6,426 bases of DNA, taken from an uncultured Archangium sp. Lineage in GTDB: Bacteria; Myxococcota; Myxococcia; Myxococcales; Myxococcaceae. The position numbers were made by a program, and so were the translations under genes. The notes beneath the pieces were generated by a model that saw only the letters and a program-made list of their open reading frames with translations, was not told the DNA's origin and did not search any database. Shown here piece after piece: positions 5,824 to 6,426 of this stretch (position 1 is the first letter of the stretch; each line of letters opens with the position of its first letter). The DNA lies in NCBI GenBank assembly GCA_946479335.1, contig CAMLFP010000321.1, positions 1 to 6,426 on the forward strand, written 5' to 3'.

Positions 5824-6342
5824 ATGATTGAAGCGTTCCGCCAGTGGTCACCACGAGTCGATGCACGTGCTTGGGTGCACGCGTCTGCGCAGTTGATCGG
5901 AGACGTGGTGCTCGCGGAGGACGTTTCGGTGTGGCCGCTCTGCGTGCTGCGCGGCGACGTGGGCGCCATCCGCATCGGCGCGCGCACCAACGTGCAAGAC
6001 GGCACCATCGCCCACGCCACGGGCGGGGTGAGCGTCACCACCATCGGCGCCGACTGCACCATCGGCCACCGCGTCACGCTGCACGGCTGCACGGTGGGCG
6101 ATGGCTGCCTCATCGGCATGGGCTCGACGCTGCTCGACAACTGCGAGATCGGCGCGGGCAGCTTCGTCGCCGCGGGTTCGCTGGTGACGCCCGGCAAGAA
6201 GTTCGAGCCCGGCAGCTTCATCGTCGGAGCGCCGGCGAAGCGCGTGCGCGCGGTGACCGACGCCGAGCGCGAGATGATCGCCCGTGGCGGTCAGGTGTAC
6301 CTCGAGCTGATGCGCGACTACCGCGCGGCGTCGTCGCGGTAG
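5824..6342 (+). CDS. Gamma-carbonic-anhydrase-like hexapeptide-repeat protein
   Basis: The 172-residue protein belongs to the gamma-class carbonic anhydrase / YrdA-CaiE type of left-handed beta-helix proteins, which form trimers with metal bound between subunits. The family landmarks are present in order: GDVVLAEDVSVWP (26-38), VLRGD (41-45), NVQD (56-59), and the three metal-ligand histidines His64, His82 and His87. GMGS (98-101) and VGAPAK (134-139) follow, then a C-terminal helix. The Glu-bearing acidic loop of the Methanosarcina Cam enzyme is absent, as in most bacterial YrdA/CamH types, so carbonic anhydrase activity is plausible but unproven. Length is normal. The ATG at 5824 has no clear ribosome binding site, yet the protein start agrees with the family. 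The 3' end overlaps a convergent gene by 25 nt. Confidence 0.93.
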   Translation: MIEAFRQWSPRVDARAWVHASAQLIGDVVLAEDVSVWPLCVLRGDVGAIRIGARTNVQDGTIAHATGGVSVTTIGADCTIGHRVTLHGCTVGDGCLIGMGSTLLDNCEIGAGSFVAAGSLVTPGKKFEPGSFIVGAPAKRVRAVTDAEREMIARGGQVYLELMRDYRAASSR

Positions 6343-6426
6343 ATCTCCGCCAGCGCGTGCGCCTTCTCGACCTCGTCGCGCGCGGCGTCGAGCTTCATCA
6401 CGCGCTCGAAGTCGGCGTGCTGCGCC
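6318..6426 (-). CDS. Unidentified protein, C-terminal 35 residues only (runs off right edge)
   Basis: The minus strand is open from the window edge to a TAG at 6318-6320. It encodes AQHADFERVMKLDAARDEVE and then KAHALAEIYRDDAAR, where the protein ends. Every sense codon in this stretch ends in G or C, and the peptide is a plausible charged amphipathic helix, so I take it as the true end of a gene rather than a shadow. It overlaps the last 25 bases of the carbonic-anhydrase-like gene, tail to tail. Too little is visible to suggest a family. Confidence 0.6.
   Translation of the reverse strand, partial: AQHADFERVMKLDAARDEVEKAHALAEIYRDDAAR

Noticed and set aside
5045..5827. 260-codon plus-strand frame opposite the membrane-protein gene
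   Set aside because: Extremely arginine-rich, with runs that mirror the proline-rich linker on the minus strand; a shadow of that gene.
5824..5866. Possible sigma-54 promoter upstream of the membrane-protein gene (TGGCGGAACGCTTCA on the minus strand)
   Set aside because: The -24 GG is present, but the required -12 GC is CA at the correct spacing, so it does not meet the consensus.

Overview
This 6.4-kb, high-GC window looks like chromosome from a myxobacterium or related deltaproteobacterial lineage (Myxococcota). The evidence is the strong G/C preference at third codon positions, a LexA operator that matches the Myxococcus xanthus LexA motif as I remember it at 16 of 17 positions, and the general style of the proteins (proline-rich exported proteins, a tandem ATP-grasp ligase). 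The genus cannot be fixed from the sequence alone. I see no tRNA, rRNA, CRISPR array, insertion sequence or phage gene.

Left part (1-726): a two-gene minus-strand unit. A predicted lipoprotein (132-662) is followed by a translationally coupled gene of which only the first 46 codons are present (1-139). Divergent to it is lexA (727-1386, +), the SOS repressor, complete with Ala-Gly autocleavage site and Ser/Lys dyad. The 64-bp region between the lipoprotein gene and lexA holds a clear LexA operator, a third half-site beside the lexA ribosome binding site, and a -35-like TTGACT. lexA is therefore almost certainly self-repressed, and the lipoprotein gene may share the control.

Middle part (1387-5806): a convergent 155-bp gap with a 12-bp hairpin, then four closely packed minus-strand genes that look like one operon. 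In transcription order they are an exported or membrane protein with a proline-rich linker (5806-4538), a small DUF4177-like cytoplasmic protein (4527-4141), an RDD-family membrane protein (4144-3620) and a 686-residue protein made of two tandem D-Ala-D-Ala-ligase-like ATP-grasp modules (3602-1542). Both modules keep the ATP and metal ligands, but both lack the usual Ddl substrate-site residues. This ligase is the least ordinary gene in the window.

Right part (5824-6426): a gamma-carbonic-anhydrase-like hexapeptide-repeat protein (5824-6342, +) starts only 17 bp from the divergent membrane-protein gene. It ends in a 25-nt convergent overlap with the C-terminal end of an unidentified minus-strand gene that runs off the window.

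Most of the window is ordinary housekeeping chromosome. The points worth a second look are the lexA operator region with its divergent lipoprotein gene, and the tandem ATP-grasp operon.
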